Assembly (NCBI GenBank): GCA_038527215.1
Contig: JBCBGC010000064.1
Span: forward strand, 1-41,717
Source: JAWPMV01 sp038527215
Lineage (GTDB): Bacteria > Bacteroidota > Bacteroidia > J057
Length of the DNA: 41,717 bases
Direction of reading: 5' to 3'
Every line of letters starts with the position of its first letter. Positions within the stretch are counted from its first letter, which is position 1. The position numbers were made by a program, and so were the translations under genes. Below are positions 17,020 to 23,932 of the stretch, in pieces. The notes under the pieces were generated by a model, which saw only the letters and a program-made list of their open reading frames with translations, did not search any database and had not been told where the DNA came from.

Positions 17020-19062
17020 ATGAAGAAACTCAGCTTGCTACTTTGCTTGTGCGCAGCTTACGGCCTGCTCATGGCCCAGCCCGCCAACAATGTCTTTCAA
17101 TCGCTTGACATTTTTGAAATTGAATTCGCTTCTGATCCGCAGATCTCCCCGGACGGAAAGCAGATCGTCTATGTCCGCAACTTCAAGGACATCATGACAG
17201 ATCGCAACCTCTCCAATCTCTGGATCATCAATACTGATGGCAGTGGTCATCGTCCCCTGACCCAGGGTCCCAACCGCGACCGCGCCCCCCGATGGTCTCC
17301 TGACGGCAGCCAGTTGCTCTATTCGTCTAACCAAAGCGGCAAAAACCAATTCCACCTGATGTGGATGGAGAGCGGCCAGAGCATGGTGCTCACTCACCTC
17401 CAACAAGGAGCCGGAGGCGCTTCCTGGTCTCATGATGGAAAATGGATTGCCTTTAGCATGGCGGTCATGGGAAAGGCTTCCAGCCTGACCAGCATGCCGC
17501 CTAAACCCGCCGGCGCGAAATGGAACAAACCGCCTATCTACATTGACGAGATGAGATACCGGGCCGATGGCGCAGGCTATCTGCCAGCGGCGCATAGCCA
17601 TATCTTTTTGCTGCCAGCCACGGGTGGCACCCCTCGTCAGCTGACCTTTGGCGACAAAGATTACGGTGGTCAGATTCAATGGAGTAAAGACAATCAATCT
17701 TTGATTTTTTCTGCTAACCTCCACGATGAAGCGGAAACCGAACCCCGCAACAGTGAAGTCTATGAACTATCCATCCAGGACGGCAGCCTTAAAACCCTGA
17801 CCAGCAGAAAGGGACCAGACAATAATCCAAGGCTTTCTCCAGATGGCAGCATGATCGCCTATACCGGTTTTGATGATCGCTACCAGGGCTTTCAGGTGAG
17901 CGGCCTTTACGTGATGAATCGGGACGGCAGTGAGCCGCGCCTGGTTTCTGAAAAACTCGACCGCAGCGTCAACCAATATGCCTGGGCCGCCGATGGCAAA
18001 AGCCTGTTTGTTTCCTACCACAATCACGGCAACACCAAGCTGGCCCAGATGACCCTCAAAGGCAAAGTCAAAGACCTGACCAAAGACATTGGGGGCACTT
18101 CGCTGGGACGTCCTTACAGCAGCGGCAGCTTTTCTGTAGCGTCCAATGGTACCTACGCCTTTACACATTCTCGTCCAGACCATCCGGCAGATATCGCAGT
18201 GGGCATGGCTGGCGAGGAAAGTCGGGTGTTGACAGGCTTGAACCAGGACCTTTTTGGCCACAAAAACCTTGGCAAAGTGGAAGAAATCTGGTACAAATCT
18301 TCCTACGACAACCTGGACGTACAAGGCTGGATTTGCTATCCTCCGGACTTTGACCCTGCGAAAAAATATCCCTTGATGCTGGAAATTCACGGCGGCCCGT
18401 TCACTAACTACGGCGACCGTTTCTCAGCGGAAGTACAACTCTTTGCCGCGGCAGGCTATGTAGTGCTGTACACCAATCCCCGAGGCAGCACCAGCTACGG
18501 AGAAAAGTTTGGCAACCTGATTCACCATAACTATCCCAGCCAGGATTACGACGACCTGATTTCCGGCGTAGATGCGGTCATCGCCAAAGGTTTTATTGAT
18601 GAGGAGCGACTCTTCGTCACTGGCGGCAGTGGGGGAGGAGTCCTCACCAGTTGGATCGTAGGCAAGACCGATCGCTTCCGCGCGGCAGTCGTGGCCAAGC
18701 CTGTGATCAATTGGTACAGCTTCGTCCTTTATGCCGATAACCCGGCCTTTTTCTATCGCTATTGGTTCCCGGACAAGCCCTGGAATGCAGAAGCGCACTA
18801 TATGAAGCGCTCGCCTATTTCCCTGGTCGGCAACGTCAAAACGCCTACCATGCTCCTAACCGGAGAATCCGACTACCGAACCCCTATTTCTGAGTCCGAG
18901 CAGTACTACGCAGCGCTCAAGATCAACGGCGTAGAATCGGCCATGGTTCGCATTCCTGGTGCTGGACACGGCATCGCCAATCGCCCCAGTAATCTTATTG
19001 CGAAGGTGACCTATATTCTGGCGTGGTTTGAGAAGTTTGATGAGGAAAGGAAAGGGGAGTAG
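17020..19062 (+). CDS. S9 family (prolyl oligopeptidase-type) serine peptidase, exported
   Basis: 680 residues from the ATG at 17020, which begins a signal peptide (MKKLSLLLCLCAAYGLLMAQ). The frame is open further upstream, but those residues do not look like protein. Residues about 25-420 are a beta-propeller of WD40-like/TolB-like blades (SPDGKQIVYVRN, APRWSPDGSQLLYSSN, NPRLSPDGSMIAYTG). The C-terminal alpha/beta-hydrolase domain has the triad S537 (in TGGSGGGVLTSW), D618 (GESDYRTP) and H650 (GAGHGI). It probably releases dipeptides or acyl-amino acids from oligopeptides in the periplasm. A palindrome TAGTCC-TTC-GGACTA includes the stop codon. Confidence 0.94.
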   Translation: MKKLSLLLCLCAAYGLLMAQPANNVFQSLDIFEIEFASDPQISPDGKQIVYVRNFKDIMTDRNLSNLWIINTDGSGHRPLTQGPNRDRAPRWSPDGSQLLYSSNQSGKNQFHLMWMESGQSMVLTHLQQGAGGASWSHDGKWIAFSMAVMGKASSLTSMPPKPAGAKWNKPPIYIDEMRYRADGAGYLPAAHSHIFLLPATGGTPRQLTFGDKDYGGQIQWSKDNQSLIFSANLHDEAETEPRNSEVYELSIQDGSLKTLTSRKGPDNNPRLSPDGSMIAYTGFDDRYQGFQVSGLYVMNRDGSEPRLVSEKLDRSVNQYAWAADGKSLFVSYHNHGNTKLAQMTLKGKVKDLTKDIGGTSLGRPYSSGSFSVASNGTYAFTHSRPDHPADIAVGMAGEESRVLTGLNQDLFGHKNLGKVEEIWYKSSYDNLDVQGWICYPPDFDPAKKYPLMLEIHGGPFTNYGDRFSAEVQLFAAAGYVVLYTNPRGSTSYGEKFGNLIHHNYPSQDYDDLISGVDAVIAKGFIDEERLFVTGGSGGGVLTSWIVGKTDRFRAAVVAKPVINWYSFVLYADNPAFFYRYWFPDKPWNAEAHYMKRSPISLVGNVKTPTMLLTGESDYRTPISESEQYYAALKINGVESAMVRIPGAGHGIANRPSNLIAKVTYILAWFEKFDEERKGE

Positions 19063-19113
19063 TCCTTCGGACTAATGGTTATTCAAATTCCTTTTCTACT
19101 TTGTTAGAAAAGG
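19058..19113 (-). repeat. Possible degraded R2 fragment
   Basis: TAGTCC/GGACTA and then CCTTTTCTA/TAGAAAAGG (19090-19113) align with the palindrome TTAGACC/GGTCTAA and the TTCCTTTTCCAC...TTAGAAAA segment of R2-4 (23112-23190). The upstream hairpin-1 half is absent. Relation to R2 is a visual judgement. Confidence 0.4.
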
Positions 19114-19169
19114 AAACCCATTGCTCGTGGATGGTGATAATTGCTCAGTGCTTTAGGATTTTTTTTATA

Positions 19170-19300
19170 ACTCTTGATACTTTTTTCTTGATAAAAAAGT
19201 ATCCAAAAAATCAAGACGCTGCTAACCGCGCCAACCCACGTTCCTGACGCTCGTTCCTCGGTCAGGACCTTCAGCCAGCCCCCGCACCCTGGCAGCGTCT
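19170..19300 (-). repeat. R2 structured repeat, copy 1 (variant stem)
   Basis: Read on the minus strand, AGACGCTGC (19300-19292) pairs with GCAGCGTCT (19222-19214) as hairpin 1. Next come a T-rich run (GATTTTTTG) and hairpin 2: GATACTTTTTT and AAAAAAGTATC, a perfect 11-bp stem (19203-19176). An inner CCTGAC/GTCAGG stem lies at 19243-19266. It has the same layout as copies 2-4 with different stem sequences. Together with copy 2 it fills the 430-bp gap between the S9 peptidase and the MBL-fold gene. The rest (19114-19169 and 19301-19350) shows only a GCCTCC/GGAGGC stem. Confidence 0.7.
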
Positions 19301-19350
19301 AAGCCCCGGCGCCTCCAATGAATGATGTCGGAGGCTTAAATTTTCAGAGC

Positions 19351-19445
19351 GTTGGCCCCGCAGCGCCCATCGGGAACTGGGGCGGCCAGAAGGGCTGGTT
19401 TTGGGCGCTGCGATTTTTTGCTACACTTTTTTCTAAAAAAAGTGT
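19351..19445 (+). repeat. R2 structured repeat, copy 2, in front of the MBL-fold gene
   Basis: Hairpin 1: CGCAGCGCCCA (19359-19369) with TGGGCGCTGCG (19402-19412), 11 bp perfect, followed by ATTTTTTG. Hairpin 2: ACACTTTTTT (19423-19432) with AAAAAAGTGT (19436-19445). The copy ends 47 bp before the preferred ATG at 19493. Gene callers may extend the gene upstream through this repeat, giving a false N-terminus containing DFLLHFFLKKV. Confidence 0.75.
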
Positions 19446-19492
19446 TGAGAACCTATAAAAAACGGTTAAAAATAGAGAAAGACCTAAACAAC

Positions 19493-20392
19493 ATGAACAG
19501 AAGAAACTTCATTAAGAAAACCGGCTTGGCCGCAACCCTCACTGCGCTATCATATCGGGAGTTGACGGCGAAAGCCTTCATGGCCGAGTATAAGATGCGG
19601 GCCTTGCGCCGCAACGTAGGCGTCTTTACGGAACGGGGCGGTACCATCGCCTGGATGATTTCGCCCTCGGGACTGGTGGTAGTGGATACCCAGTTTCCAG
19701 AGCAGGCGGGTCACCTGATTGAGGAGATCAAAAAGCAGAGCGAAAGAAAAATTGACCTGCTGATCAATACCCACCACCACGGCGACCATTCTGGCGGGAA
19801 CATTGCCTTTAAAGACTTGACAGAAAAAGTCGTTGCCCACGAAAACTCCAAGGCTAATCAGGAGCGGGTAGCCAAAGCCCGAAACCGCGAAGAAGGTCAA
19901 TTATATCCAGATACCACCTACACCGATACCTGGAGTCAAAAGGTTGGAGACGAAACCATAAGCCTGCAATACTTTGGGGCTGGTCACACCAATGGCGATA
20001 GCCTGGTACATTTTGAAGAGGCTAACATTGTACATCTGGGCGACCTCCTTTTTAACCGGCGCTTTCCTTTTATCGACCGGACGGCAGGAGCTTCCATTGC
20101 CAATTGGATCAAAGTACTGGGCAAAGCCCAAAAGACCTTTGATGCAGAAACCATGTTTGTCTTTGGCCATGCCAGGGAGGCCGATCAGATCGTGGGTACC
20201 ATGGACGACCTGAAACTGAAAGCGGATTTTCTGGGCAAACTCTTAGAGACCGTAGAAAAGGAAATCAAAGCGGGCAAAAGTGAGGATGAAATTCTCGATT
20301 CTGTTTCCACCATTCCCGGTGCACCGGAGTTCCAGGGTCGCGGCATCCAACGGTGTCTGACCGCAGCGTATCAGGAACTGACAGAAAAGTAG
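19493..20392 (+). CDS. MBL-fold metallo-hydrolase, Tat-exported
   Basis: 299 residues from the ATG at 19493. This start gives a canonical twin-arginine signal (MNRRNFIKKTG); the frame continues upstream only through R2 DNA. The metallo-beta-lactamase zinc motif HxHxDH is present as H94, H96, D98, H99 (NTHHHGDHSGGN). Further ligands lie in GAGHTNGD, HLGDLLFN (Asp) and VFGHARE. The family includes glyoxalase II-like, SoxH-like and lactamase-like enzymes; a TAT-exported SoxH/quinoprotein-relay-type hydrolase is the closest match I can suggest. Substrate unknown. The gene is between the S9 peptidase and deoC on the same strand but separated by repeats on both sides. Confidence 0.92.
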   Translation: MNRRNFIKKTGLAATLTALSYRELTAKAFMAEYKMRALRRNVGVFTERGGTIAWMISPSGLVVVDTQFPEQAGHLIEEIKKQSERKIDLLINTHHHGDHSGGNIAFKDLTEKVVAHENSKANQERVAKARNREEGQLYPDTTYTDTWSQKVGDETISLQYFGAGHTNGDSLVHFEEANIVHLGDLLFNRRFPFIDRTAGASIANWIKVLGKAQKTFDAETMFVFGHAREADQIVGTMDDLKLKADFLGKLLETVEKEIKAGKSEDEILDSVSTIPGAPEFQGRGIQRCLTAAYQELTEK

Positions 20393-20454
20393 GAATGGAC
20401 GGGTAAAGAGGTTGATCATTACCAGACAACCTCCATTATGTGCTCACCGCTGAT

Positions 20455-20556
20455 GACACCCCGGAAGAGATTTTCGCTTTAGCTTAACTCTCTATCCGGG
20501 GTCTCTCGCTTCTGTACTGCTCTCTCCCACCGGATGATTGCGAGGCAAGGAAGATT
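20455..20556 (-). repeat. R1 structured repeat, divergent partial copy d
   Basis: ACACCCCGGAAGAGATTTTC...TCTCTATCCGGGGTCTCTCGCTTCTGTAC aligns in reverse complement with the last stem of R1 copy b (GTATAC, AGCGAGAGACCCCGGATA, TTCCGGGGTGAC). The stem ACCCCGGA with inner AGAGA pairs TCTCT and TCCGGGGT. The copy-b inner AAG/CTT pair is replaced by a different but still pairing AGAGA/TCTCT. Confidence 0.6.
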
Positions 20557-20558
20557 AA

Positions 20559-20602
20559 GAAGCCCGCGCGCCCAGTTTAACAGCAGATAGCTGGGGGGCT
20601 TC
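20559..20602. other. GC-rich imperfect hairpin upstream of deoC
   Basis: GAAGCCC (20559-20565) plus CCCAG (20571-20575) pair with CTGGG plus GGGCTTC (20591-20602), with a GCGCG bulge. No T-run follows, so it is not a standard terminator. It abuts the R1 copy d. Confidence 0.4.
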
Positions 20603-20616
20603 CTCACAAAAACAGA

Positions 20617-20624
20617 TAAATTCG
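20617..20624 (+). promoter_or_regulatory. Weak candidate -7 element upstream of deoC
   Basis: TAAATTCG differs from TAnnTTTG at one position and lies 33 bp before the ATG. No TTTG -33 box is seen. Confidence 0.3.
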
Positions 20625-20657
20625 TAGCTTATCCCTTCACCTCAACCCATCCACCTC

Positions 20658-21380
20658 ATGAATGAAGTTTCCCGCATCGCAGGCATGATTGATCACTCTG
20701 CTTTGCATCCCACCTTGACCGACGAGGCCTTACGGCAAGCCTGTGCGGTAGCCAAAGAATATGCAGTCGCTTCCATCTGTATCAAGCCTTATGCGGTAGC
20801 CCTGGCTGCGGAATTGTTGAAGGACAGTCCCGTCAAAGTTTGTACGGTGGTAGGCTTTCCGCACGGCAGCAGCACCACGCACATCAAAGTGCTGGAAACC
20901 CGGCAGGCTTGCGAAGCAGGCGCAGAAGAAATTGACATGGTGGTCAATGTGGGTAAAGTCCTGAGCGAAGACTGGGCTTATGTGCAAGACGAAATTGCTC
21001 AGATTCAAGCCGAAGTCACAGCCCACAAAGCCATCCTCAAAGTGATCTTTGAAACCGATTTTGTCACCCGCGAGGACCACAAAATCAAACTCTGTGAAAT
21101 CTGCAGCACGGTGGGCGTAGCTTACGTCAAGACCTCCACCGGATTTGGCTTCGTCAAAGGAGCCGATGGGACCTACAGCTATCAAGGAGCAACCGAAGCC
21201 GATCTTAAGCTCATGCGCAGCCATAGTGCCTCAACCGTAGGGGTTAAAGCCTCCGGAGGCGTCCGCACCTGGGAAGCCGCACAAAAAGTCGTGGCCCTCG
21301 GCGCCACCCGCATCGGCGCTTCCGCCACCGAAGCCATCCTCACCGCCGGACAAAAAGCGCCCGGGATAGAGGGATATTGA
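20658..21380 (+). CDS. deoC: Deoxyribose-phosphate aldolase
   Basis: 240 residues, a usual length for short-form DeoC. It cleaves 2-deoxyribose 5-phosphate to glyceraldehyde 3-phosphate and acetaldehyde in cytoplasmic deoxynucleoside salvage. The TIM-barrel signatures are present: IDHSALHPTLTDE near the start, VVGFPHG, EIDMVVNVG, IFETDF, and the Schiff-base lysine K158 in YVKTSTGFG, with a second active-site lysine K197 in VGVKASGG. No nucleoside phosphorylase or deoB is beside it. A sugar-isomerase gene follows 139 bp downstream beyond an R2 copy. Confidence 0.97.
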   Translation: MNEVSRIAGMIDHSALHPTLTDEALRQACAVAKEYAVASICIKPYAVALAAELLKDSPVKVCTVVGFPHGSSTTHIKVLETRQACEAGAEEIDMVVNVGKVLSEDWAYVQDEIAQIQAEVTAHKAILKVIFETDFVTREDHKIKLCEICSTVGVAYVKTSTGFGFVKGADGTYSYQGATEADLKLMRSHSASTVGVKASGGVRTWEAAQKVVALGATRIGASATEAILTAGQKAPGIEGY

Positions 21381-21392
21381 ACGTTGTGTCAA

Positions 21393-21492
21393 AAGCGCGC
21401 TGGGGATGAAACGAGCACTTAGGGGATGGGGTGCGCGGCGGCTAGATTTGCTCGTTTCGCTTTTTGGCTCCACCTTTTTCTAAAAAAGGTGG
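21393..21492 (+). repeat. R2 structured repeat, copy 3, in front of the sugar isomerase gene
   Basis: Hairpin 1: GAAACGAGCA (21408-21417) with TGCTCGTTTC (21449-21458), followed by GCTTTTTGG. Hairpin 2: CCACCTTTTT (21470-21479) with AAAAAGGTGG (21483-21492). The copy ends 27 bp before the ATG at 21520. It is nearly the reverse complement of 23163-23268. Confidence 0.8.
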
Positions 21493-21519
21493 AAGAGATC
21501 ATAAATAAAAAAGAACAAC

Positions 21520-22446
21520 ATGAAACTAGGCTTCGTCACCGCCATCCTCCCCGACCTCCCCTTATCCGAAATCCTCGCCTTGGCGGCAGAAATTGGATAC
21601 GATTGCGTAGAGGTCATGTGCTGGCCTCAGGGCAAGGCAGAAAGGCGTTACGCAGGCGTCACCCACCTGGACGTAACCCATTTCACCTCCGCAGATGCCC
21701 AACGCACCCTGGACCTCTGTCAGGCTGCGGGCGTATCCATCAGTGGATTAGGCTATTATCCCAATCCCCTCAGCCCCCATGCCGAGGAAGCCGAAGTAGC
21801 CCAGACCCATATCCGTAAAGTCATCGAAGCAGCAGCCTTGCTGGGTATTCCTCAGGTCAACACCTTCATTGGCAGAGATTGGCAAAAGTCCGTAGAGGAA
21901 AATTGGCCTACATTCAGAAAGGTATGGGGTGGCTTGATTGCTTTTGCGGAAGAAAAAGAGGTGCGTATCGGCATTGAAAACTGTCCCATGCTGTTTACTG
22001 CTGATGAATGGCCGGGCGGCAAGAATCTCGCCACCACCCCCGCCATCTGGCAACGCATGTTCACCGAGATCAATAGCCCCAACTTCGGACTGAACTACGA
22101 CCCCTCCCACATGGTCTGGCAACACATGGACTACCTGCGTCCCATGCGGGATTTTGCCCATAAACTCTTCCACATCCACGCCAAAGACGTGCGCATGGAT
22201 CAACACAAACTGGATGAAGTGGGTATTTTGGCGCATCCAAACGCATACCATACCCCTAAGCTGCCTGGGCTAGGGGAGGTAGATTGGGGCAAATTCATTT
22301 CCGTGCTGGGGGATACGGGTTACGATGGTCCCGTATGTGTAGAAGTGGAGGATCGGTCTTTTGAAGGGAGTCTGGCTGACCGTAAAGCCGCTTTAATCCA
22401 AAGCCATGCTTACCTACGCCAGTTTATGCCAAAGCGATCGGTCTAG
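21520..22446 (+). CDS. Sugar phosphate isomerase/epimerase family TIM-barrel protein
   Basis: 308 residues with no signal peptide, hence cytoplasmic. It has the xylose-isomerase-like / AP-endonuclease-2 TIM-barrel fold: LGFVTAILPDLPLSEILALAAEIGYDCVEVM at the start, GIPQVNTFIGRD, VRIGIENCPM with a metal-ligand Glu, NFGLNYDPSHMVW with Asp and His, FHIHAKDVRMD, and YDGPVCVEVEDRSF. Typical roles are inositol, ketose or 3-dehydroshikimate isomer chemistry. The exact substrate cannot be told. Its TAG stop shares the palindrome CTAG with the stop of the opposing ankyrin gene (22443-22446). Confidence 0.9.
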   Translation: MKLGFVTAILPDLPLSEILALAAEIGYDCVEVMCWPQGKAERRYAGVTHLDVTHFTSADAQRTLDLCQAAGVSISGLGYYPNPLSPHAEEAEVAQTHIRKVIEAAALLGIPQVNTFIGRDWQKSVEENWPTFRKVWGGLIAFAEEKEVRIGIENCPMLFTADEWPGGKNLATTPAIWQRMFTEINSPNFGLNYDPSHMVWQHMDYLRPMRDFAHKLFHIHAKDVRMDQHKLDEVGILAHPNAYHTPKLPGLGEVDWGKFISVLGDTGYDGPVCVEVEDRSFEGSLADRKAALIQSHAYLRQFMPKRSV

Positions 22447-23105
22447 TTCCGCAGGCTTCGCAGTAAATCCGCAATATCGTCCTTTTCTGATTCCTCTGCC
22501 ATGTCAATAGCACTCCGACCATCATCCATCAGGGCATCAGGATTAGCGCCATGAATCAGCAAAAGATGCACCATGTCCAGATTTCCGGCTTGAGCCGCAG
22601 TATGCAAAGGGGTAACCCCAGCGGCTTGCCTCACATTGGGTTGGGCGCCATAAGAAAGGAGGAAGGAAACCAGTTCCAAGGAAGGAGCCGCTGCTGCTGA
22701 ATGCAGCGCATAAACCTTCATGGGATTGTCTGAAACCTGCTCTACATCTGCGTGGCTTTCCACTAAAGATTTAGCTAGTTCCACGTGCCCAAAAAAGCAC
22801 GCCAGGGTGAGCAGAGGAAAGCCGTCGGGAGAATAACTATTGACCAAGATCGGATTTCGTTTGATTTCTTCCATCACAACTTCTTCCATCCCGATAGCCG
22901 CCGCTTCAAAAATATCTGCTTGCCGGACAAAAGGGCGGACCGCTTGCGCCAGCTCCGGATCACGCTGGTAAGCCGCAAACATCAAGAGGGAAATATTTCC
23001 TGGCATATTTTGCTGCAGCAATGCGGGATCATGATTGAGGAGGACCTGAACCAGGGCTATGTCTTTTTGCCGAATGGCGGTGATGAGTTTTTCTTCGTTT
23101 TTCAT
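22443..23105 (-). CDS. Ankyrin-repeat protein
   Basis: 220 residues with no signal peptide. There are five or six ankyrin repeats. The clearest are residues about 95-127 (DGFPLLTLACFFGHVELAKSLVE), 131-160 (YALHSAAAAPSLELVSFLLSYGAQPNV) and 164-197 (GVTPLHTAAQAGNLDMVHLLLIHGANPDAL), followed by a capping DGRSAIDMAEE helix. It is a cytoplasmic protein-binding module with unknown partner. Its stop overlaps the stop of the opposing isomerase gene by 4 bp. A palindrome TTAGACC/GGTCTAA and R2 copy 4 lie directly upstream of its ATG. Confidence 0.92.
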   Translation of the reverse strand: MKNEEKLITAIRQKDIALVQVLLNHDPALLQQNMPGNISLLMFAAYQRDPELAQAVRPFVRQADIFEAAAIGMEEVVMEEIKRNPILVNSYSPDGFPLLTLACFFGHVELAKSLVESHADVEQVSDNPMKVYALHSAAAAPSLELVSFLLSYGAQPNVRQAAGVTPLHTAAQAGNLDMVHLLLIHGANPDALMDDGRSAIDMAEESEKDDIADLLRSLRN

Positions 23106-23162
23106 GCTATTTTAGACCTATTGGTCTAATCCATTTTTCCTTTTTCTAATATTTTCAATTCC

Positions 23163-23268
23163 TTTTCCACTTTTTTTAGAAAAAAGTGGAGCAAAAAAGC
23201 GAAACGAGCAAATCCAGCCATCACACGACCCATACCCTAACTGCTCGTTTCATCCCCAACGCGCCCAA
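23163..23268 (-). repeat. R2 structured repeat, copy 4, in front of the ankyrin gene
   Basis: On the minus strand, GAAACGAGCA (23251-23242) pairs with TGCTCGTTTC (23210-23201). GCTTTTTTGC and hairpin 2 follow: TCCACTTTTTT with AAAAAAGTGGA (23190-23166). The copy ends 60 bp before the ankyrin ATG, in the sense orientation. It is nearly the same sequence as R2-3 except for compensated stem changes. Confidence 0.8.
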
Positions 23269-23305
23269 TTAGCTATGATTAAGTAACGGATTAAATATCC
23301 GACTC

Positions 23306-23890
23306 TCAGGCGGTTTCCTGATGAGAAGAGGGAAACGCTTGGTGCTTCATGATTTGCTCGGCTTGGTATACGTGCCGGTATTCGTGATTTACGATGATCG
23401 TCATGGCATCTCGTAGGCTATACGTAATCATGGCGGAAGCGGGTGAACTAATGATGGTTTTATCCAGATCTAGTTCGGACAACTTCTTGAGTTTCGCTTC
23501 CAGGTTGGGCTGGTGGGCTAGAAAATTCGTGACGATATCACCAGGGATATTACTGCTACTCGGCCGAAAGGGCTTGGGAGATTTAGACTTGCTTTTCGGC
23601 ACCCGGCCCAGGCTTTTGATCAGCATACGCCCAAACATGCCTGGTAAACCTGGCATCTTCTGCCAGAGGGTATGTTGATACGTACCTGCTGCTAACTCAG
23701 CAAAGACCTGATCATAGAGCGCATTGGTCACCAGCAAATGGTCGAAGCATTGGCCTACACTCCATTGATCCGGATGAGCCTTAAAATTGAGTTGCGTTTC
23801 GGTGAGAGAAGAAAAATGTCCCTTGACATGCTCCGTCAGGGCCTGTATATCTTCCACTTGTTGTTGAACAAAGGCAGTGTCAGTCACCAT
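23306..23890 (-). CDS. DinB-fold family protein
   Basis: 194 residues with no signal peptide. The four-helix DinB/YfiT-like metal-binding fold is indicated by LNFKAHPDQWSVGQCFDHLL (first ligand His in the FDHL motif) and by NHEYRHVYQAEQI near the C-terminus (two further His). Proteins of this superfamily include bacillithiol/mycothiol-dependent transferases and proteins of unknown role. In Bacteroidota they are common standalone genes, and the thiol cofactor, if any, is unknown. The gene is followed by the LRR T9SS protein upstream and by R2-4 downstream. Confidence 0.88.
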   Translation of the reverse strand: MVTDTAFVQQQVEDIQALTEHVKGHFSSLTETQLNFKAHPDQWSVGQCFDHLLVTNALYDQVFAELAAGTYQHTLWQKMPGLPGMFGRMLIKSLGRVPKSKSKSPKPFRPSSSNIPGDIVTNFLAHQPNLEAKLKKLSELDLDKTIISSPASAMITYSLRDAMTIIVNHEYRHVYQAEQIMKHQAFPSSHQETA

Positions 23891-23932
23891 GGTAGGGTTG
23901 CAAAATCCGAAGTAGGAAACAAGGGTCTCGCC

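Noticed and set aside
20559..20602. Rho-independent terminator upstream of deoC
   Set aside because: The stem is interrupted by an unpaired GCGCG bulge and is not followed by a T-run on either strand.
19058..23290. CRISPR array
   Set aside because: The repeats are not regularly spaced, are palindromic and differ in orientation. There are no unique spacers of constant length and no cas gene.
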